This document shows positions 61,200-64,000 of a stretch of 64,000 bases of DNA, piece after piece. The stretch is from Ramlibacter montanisoli (lineage in GTDB: Bacteria; Pseudomonadota; Gammaproteobacteria; Burkholderiales; Burkholderiaceae_C), in assembly GCF_013087525.1 (NCBI RefSeq), contig NZ_JABFCS010000001.1, positions 1,550,001 through 1,614,000 of the forward strand, read 5' to 3'. The number at the start of each line of letters is the position of its first letter. The stretch's first letter is position 1. Position numbers and translations under genes: made by a program. Under the pieces are notes generated by a model, which saw only the letters and a list, made by a program, of their open reading frames with translations, was not told the DNA's origin and searched no databases.

Positions 61200-62549
61200 C
61201 TAGGCACCATTGGCGCTGCCGGGCGCCACGCGAAGATCAACCTCGCCGTCCGCAAGGGCGGCGCGCACCGCCTGCCCCGCATGGGCCTGGCGCACGCTCG
61301 TGATGGGGTGGCCCGAGGCCGTGTCGGTGAGCAGCGCATAGCCACGCTGCAGCACCAGCCGCGGGTCCAGCAGCTGCAGCCGCATCTCGATGCGCTCGCA
61401 CTGGCGCGATGCACGCTCCAGCCGCTGCGCGACGCGCGCACCCAGGCTTTCCTGGCGCGTGGCCAGCTGCTCCTGCGCCTTCCTGAGCCGCGCCGCCAGC
61501 GCCTGCCGCAGCCGCTGCGCCTGCCGCTCGATGCGCAGGTGCTGCTGGGCCGTGCGTGCGGACGGCCGGCCGAGGTGTGCCGCGGCCTGGTCGAGCCGCT
61601 GGCTGGCGCGGTCGATGCGGCGCAAGGCGGCATCCTGCAGGCGCTCATGCACCATGCCCAGCGCCGCGAGCCAGGTCTCCTGTGGCTGCGCGGCGAGCTC
61701 CGCCGCGGCCGTGGGCGTGGGCGCGCGCACGTCGGCGCAGAAATCGGCGATCGTGAAATCGGTTTCGTGGCCCACGCCGCTCACCAGCGGGACCGGTGAC
61801 TCGACGATGGTGCGGGCCAGCCGCTCGTCATTGAAAGCCCAGAGGTCCTCCATGGAGCCGCCGCCTCGCACGAGCAGGATCACGTCGATGCTGCCGCGCT
61901 CGGCCATGCGGTACAGCGCCTGCAGCGCATCCACCAGTTCCCCGGGCGCCTGGCTGCCTTGCACCGCCGCGGGCACCAGCACGACCGGCACGTGCGGCGC
62001 ACGGCGGCGCAGGCAGGTGACGACGTCGTGCAGCGCCGCTGCGCCCAGCGAGGTGGCGATGCCGATGCCGCGCGGCAGCAGCGGCAGCTCGCGCTTGCGC
62101 GCGCCGTCGAACAGGCCCTCCGCCTCCAGCCTGGCCTTCAGGCGCAGGAACTGCTCGAACAGCGCGCCCTGCCCGGCGCGCCGCATGCTCTCGACGACCA
62201 GCTGCAGGTCGCCGCGCTGCTCGTACACGCCGAGCCGGCCGCTCACTTCGACCAGTTCGCCGTCGCGCGGCGCGAAGTCCAGCAACGTGGCGGCACGTCG
62301 GAACATCGCGCAGCGCACCTGCCCTTGTGCATCCTTGAGGGAAAAGTAGCAGTGCCCGCTGGCGGCGCGGGAGAAGCCGGTGATCTCGCCGCGCACGGCC
62401 ACCGGGTTGAAGCGCGCTTCCAGCGCGTCGGCCACGGCGCGGCACAAGGCACCCACGGCCCACACGCGCCGCGCGCCTGCAGGGGATGGAGTTCCGTCCG
62501 TCAAAAAGACACCCTCTTGTACGGGTAAACCCGATGGAAATCCATCCAC
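61200..62549 (-). CDS. xseA: Exodeoxyribonuclease VII large subunit
   Basis: Up to 449 residues. N-terminal OB fold [20 protein letters not shown] with [20 protein letters not shown]; the catalytic domain has [60 protein letters not shown] and [20 protein letters not shown]; then a long coiled coil (about 270-400) and a small C-terminal domain ([20 protein letters not shown]). It is the nuclease subunit, degrading single-stranded DNA with XseB, which is not in this window. ATG 62549 gives a poorly conserved 25-residue lead; a start nearer residue 17 is possible. Confidence 0.93.
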   Translation of the reverse strand: MDGFPSGLPVQEGVFLTDGTPSPAGARRVWAVGALCRAVADALEARFNPVAVRGEITGFSRAASGHCYFSLKDAQGQVRCAMFRRAATLLDFAPRDGELVEVSGRLGVYEQRGDLQLVVESMRRAGQGALFEQFLRLKARLEAEGLFDGARKRELPLLPRGIGIATSLGAAALHDVVTCLRRRAPHVPVVLVPAAVQGSQAPGELVDALQALYRMAERGSIDVILLVRGGGSMEDLWAFNDERLARTIVESPVPLVSGVGHETDFTIADFCADVRAPTPTAAAELAAQPQETWLAALGMVHERLQDAALRRIDRASQRLDQAAAHLGRPSARTAQQHLRIERQAQRLRQALAARLRKAQEQLATRQESLGARVAQRLERASRQCERIEMRLQLLDPRLVLQRGYALLTDTASGHPITSVRQAHAGQAVRAALADGEVDLRVAPGSANGA

Positions 62550-62715
62550 AGCGGGCGCGTTTTCCCACCAGCCCCGGCGTTAGCGTGCGAACGCTGATTC
62601 TTCCGAGCAAGTCATTGATTCCTAAAGGAATTTTCCTGCTCATTTCGTCATCGTTTTGTCACTGTGAAGCATTGGCGCGGGTCGGCGGGGTGGGGAGGGG
62701 GTTTTCTCAACAAAG

Positions 62716-62724
62716 TTATCCACA
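62716..62724 (+). other. Single consensus DnaA box
   Basis: TTATCCACA, a perfect match to the strict DnaA-binding consensus, in an AT-richer patch. Only one copy is seen, and no dnaA, dnaN or AT-rich unwinding element is nearby, so this is not an origin. It might let DnaA modulate the divergent promoters. Confidence 0.4.
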
Positions 62725-62740
62725 ACTTTTGTGAGTGTCG

Positions 62741-62809
62741 TCCTACGGCCACGCGTCCAAGTCCTACGAAGCGGGACACGAATCCTACAGCGCGGAGTCC
62801 GCGCATAAT
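62741..62809 (+). promoter_or_regulatory. Three 21-bp-spaced TCCTAC repeats and probable promoter of exbB-exbD-lpxK
   Basis: TCCTAC occurs at 62741, 62762 and 62783, each exactly 21 bp (two helical turns) from the last. The third overlaps the -35 region expected for CATAAT at 62804-62809. Direct repeats in phase with the helix upstream of a promoter suggest an activator or alternative sigma-associated site. The regulator is unknown. Confidence 0.45.
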
Positions 62810-62874
62810 CCGCCGCATGCGAGGCGCGGGTGACACGTGCCTTCCAGCAGTAGAGACCCGGCGGAGTACCCCTT

Positions 62875-63509
62875 TTGCTTTCGATCATACAAGCCGCAGG
62901 CTGGCCGATCTGGCCCCTCGTTGCCTGCTCCATCCTCGCCCTGGCCCTGGTCATCGAGCGCTTCCTGAGCCTCAAGACCGCGAAGATCGCGCCGCCGCGG
63001 CTGCTGGACGAAGCCCTCGCCGTCTCCCGCGTCTCGGTGCCCGCACCGGACGTCGTGCGGCGCTGGAACAGAACTCGGCCCTGGGCGAGGTGCTCGCCAG
63101 CGGCTTCCGCGCGCTCAACTCCGACCCGCGCTGCACCGAGGCCGACCTGCGCGCCAACATGGAAAGCACCGGCCGGGCCGTGGCGCACCGGCTGGAGCGC
63201 TACCTCAACGCGCTGGCCACCATCGCCTCCGCGGCCCCGCTGCTCGGCCTGCTGGGCACGGTGATCGGCATGATCGAGATCTTCGGCTCGCAGACGCCCA
63301 CCAGCGGCGGCGCGGTCGGCGGCAACCCGGCGCAGCTCGCCCACGGCATCTCGGTGGCGCTCTACAACACGGCCTTCGGCCTGATCGTCGCCATCCCGGC
63401 GCTGATCTTCTGGCGCTACTTCCGCGCCCGCGTGGACGAGTACCTGCTGACGCTGGAACTGGCCGCGGAACGCTTCGCCCGCCACCTGAACAACCTCCGT
63501 CGCGCATGA
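62875..63509 (+). CDS. exbB: MotA/TolQ/ExbB proton channel family protein (frameshifted)
   Basis: TTG 62875 opens LLSIIQAAGWPIWPLVACSI, the first membrane helix; the remaining protein is in another frame: NSALGEVLASGFRALNSDPR, ATIASAAPLLGLLGTVIGMI (the conserved second helix) and ALYNTAFGLIVAIPALIFWR (third helix). One base missing around 63059-63060 joins them into 211 residues. With ExbD it forms the inner-membrane motor that powers TonB or Tol-type transport. The ExbB-ExbD-LpxK order is typical of Burkholderiales. The start is not certain because TTG is the only upstream option in frame. Confidence 0.9.
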
Positions 63510-63934
63510 ACTTCCGCCCCCGCGTCAAGGAGGAACCGGAGATCAACCTGATCCCGTTCATCGACGTGCTGCTGGTGGTGCTGATCTTCCTGATGCTGAC
63601 CACCACGTACAGCAAGTTCACCGAGATGCAGCTGAAGCTGCCGGTGGCGGACGCCGATGCGCAGCGCGACTACCCGCGCGAAGTCGTGGTCGCGGTCTCC
63701 AGCGACGGCCGCTACATGGTGAACAAGCAGCCGGTCACCGGCCGCGGCCCGGAGGCGCTCTCGGAAACCATCGCCGGAGCCGCCAAGGCGGGCAAGGACA
63801 CCACGATCATCATCAGCGCCGACGCCACCGCCACCCACCAGTCGGTGATCACGGTGATGGAGGCGGCGCGGCGCGTCGGCCTCGCGCACATCACCTTCGC
63901 CACCCAGTCCTCGGGGCAGGCCGCCGCGCGGTGA
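63506..63934 (+). CDS. exbD: ExbD/TolR family biopolymer transport protein
   Basis: A 142-residue single-span protein: MNFRPRVKEEPEINLIPFID then the membrane helix VLLVVLIFLMLTTTY with the functional Asp in PFIDVLL, and a periplasmic domain ending THQSVITVMEAARRVGLAHI. Its ATG overlaps the exbB stop by 4 bases. It works with ExbB in the proton-driven complex. The stop overlaps the lpxK start (GTGA). Confidence 0.93.
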   Translation: MNFRPRVKEEPEINLIPFIDVLLVVLIFLMLTTTYSKFTEMQLKLPVADADAQRDYPREVVVAVSSDGRYMVNKQPVTGRGPEALSETIAGAAKAGKDTTIIISADATATHQSVITVMEAARRVGLAHITFATQSSGQAAAR

Positions 63935-64000
63935 GCGCGCTCCAGCGCGCCTGGCTGCGCCGGGGACCGCTGGCGTGGCTGCTGTCCCCCTCTCCCTCCT
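63931..64000 (+). CDS. lpxK: Tetraacyldisaccharide 4'-kinase LpxK (N-terminal fragment)
   Basis: Starts GTG 63931 with VSALQRAWLRRGPLAWLLSP, matching the LpxK N-terminus that lies in the membrane. LpxK phosphorylates the lipid A disaccharide. The gene is cut by the window edge. The last visible bases contain a C5 run (63986-63990) after which the expected continuation (SPLSLL) would need one more C, so the frame probably breaks here as in other genes. Confidence 0.8.
   Translation, partial: MSALQRAWLRRGPLAWLLSPSPS

Larger units (their letters stand above)
62550..62874. other. Intergenic region between xseA and exbB
   Basis: About 325 bases without a gene that I can support. It contains the divergent promoters for xseA and the exbB operon, a consensus DnaA box at 62716-62724, three TCCTAC direct repeats at 62741-62788 and a possible -10 (CATAAT, 62804-62809). 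An AT-richer patch (CAAAGTTATCCACAACTTTT) surrounds the DnaA box. No stable hairpin with a T-run was found. Confidence 0.6.

Noticed and set aside
62716-62724. Replication origin
   Set aside because: Only a single DnaA box, without a cluster, an unwinding element or dnaA/dnaN/gidA nearby.

Overview
The window is GC-rich chromosomal DNA, almost wall-to-wall genes with many 1-8 base overlaps. Gene order and protein types (maf-rlmH-rsfS-nadD-hemF-purD, ubiD/ubiX with ubiT-ubiV-ubiU, clpS-clpA, a monomeric isocitrate dehydrogenase, xseA followed by exbB-exbD-lpxK) point to a betaproteobacterium of the order Burkholderiales, most likely family Comamonadaceae. No rRNA, tRNA or CRISPR was seen.

Layout. 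1-8.6 kb: a minus-strand housekeeping run (methyltransferase fragment, rng, maf, rlmH, rsfS, nadD, hemF, purD, yebC), interrupted by a PAS sensor gene without a kinase domain. 8.6-18 kb: a HerA-like ATPase, a REP-associated transposase with its REP elements, then a pyrimidine block: a GTP cyclohydrolase II-like protein and a DUF1688 protein (the URC uracil-catabolism pair), upp, and further on a CodA-type deaminase. A TPR/HupE pair sits between upp and the deaminase. 17.9-19.9 kb: a lower-GC island with one gene, an ATPase-TIR protein that is a candidate immune effector, bordered on the left by a histidine-kinase remnant. 19.9-26.8 kb: accessory genes (papain-like protease, collagen-like lipoprotein, decayed acetyltransferase, HxlR and LysR regulators, methyltransferase, VOC protein, aldo/keto reductase). 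26.8-45.8 kb: c4-type cytochrome with a sorbosone-dehydrogenase-like protein, HAD phosphatase, PHB-depolymerase-like esterase, TPR proteins, panE, a kinase coupled to an atypical enolase, EVE protein, nitroreductase, TauE-like exporter, M3 peptidase, clpA/clpS and a cold-shock protein. 45.8-50.4 kb: ubiquinone genes including the O2-independent hydroxylation set ubiT-ubiV-ubiU. 50.5-55.2 kb: a giant RTX-like protein with 12 repeats. 55.4-64 kb: two unrelated isocitrate dehydrogenases side by side, two exported Lys/Ala-rich proteins, a DUF192 protein, sodB, xseA, exbB-exbD and the start of lpxK.

An overriding technical feature is that about 29 single-base frameshifts, most of them one base too few in a run of C or G, split otherwise well-conserved genes, including essential ones. 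This looks like uncorrected homopolymer error in the assembly rather than biology. Split genes are annotated here over their full inferred extent.
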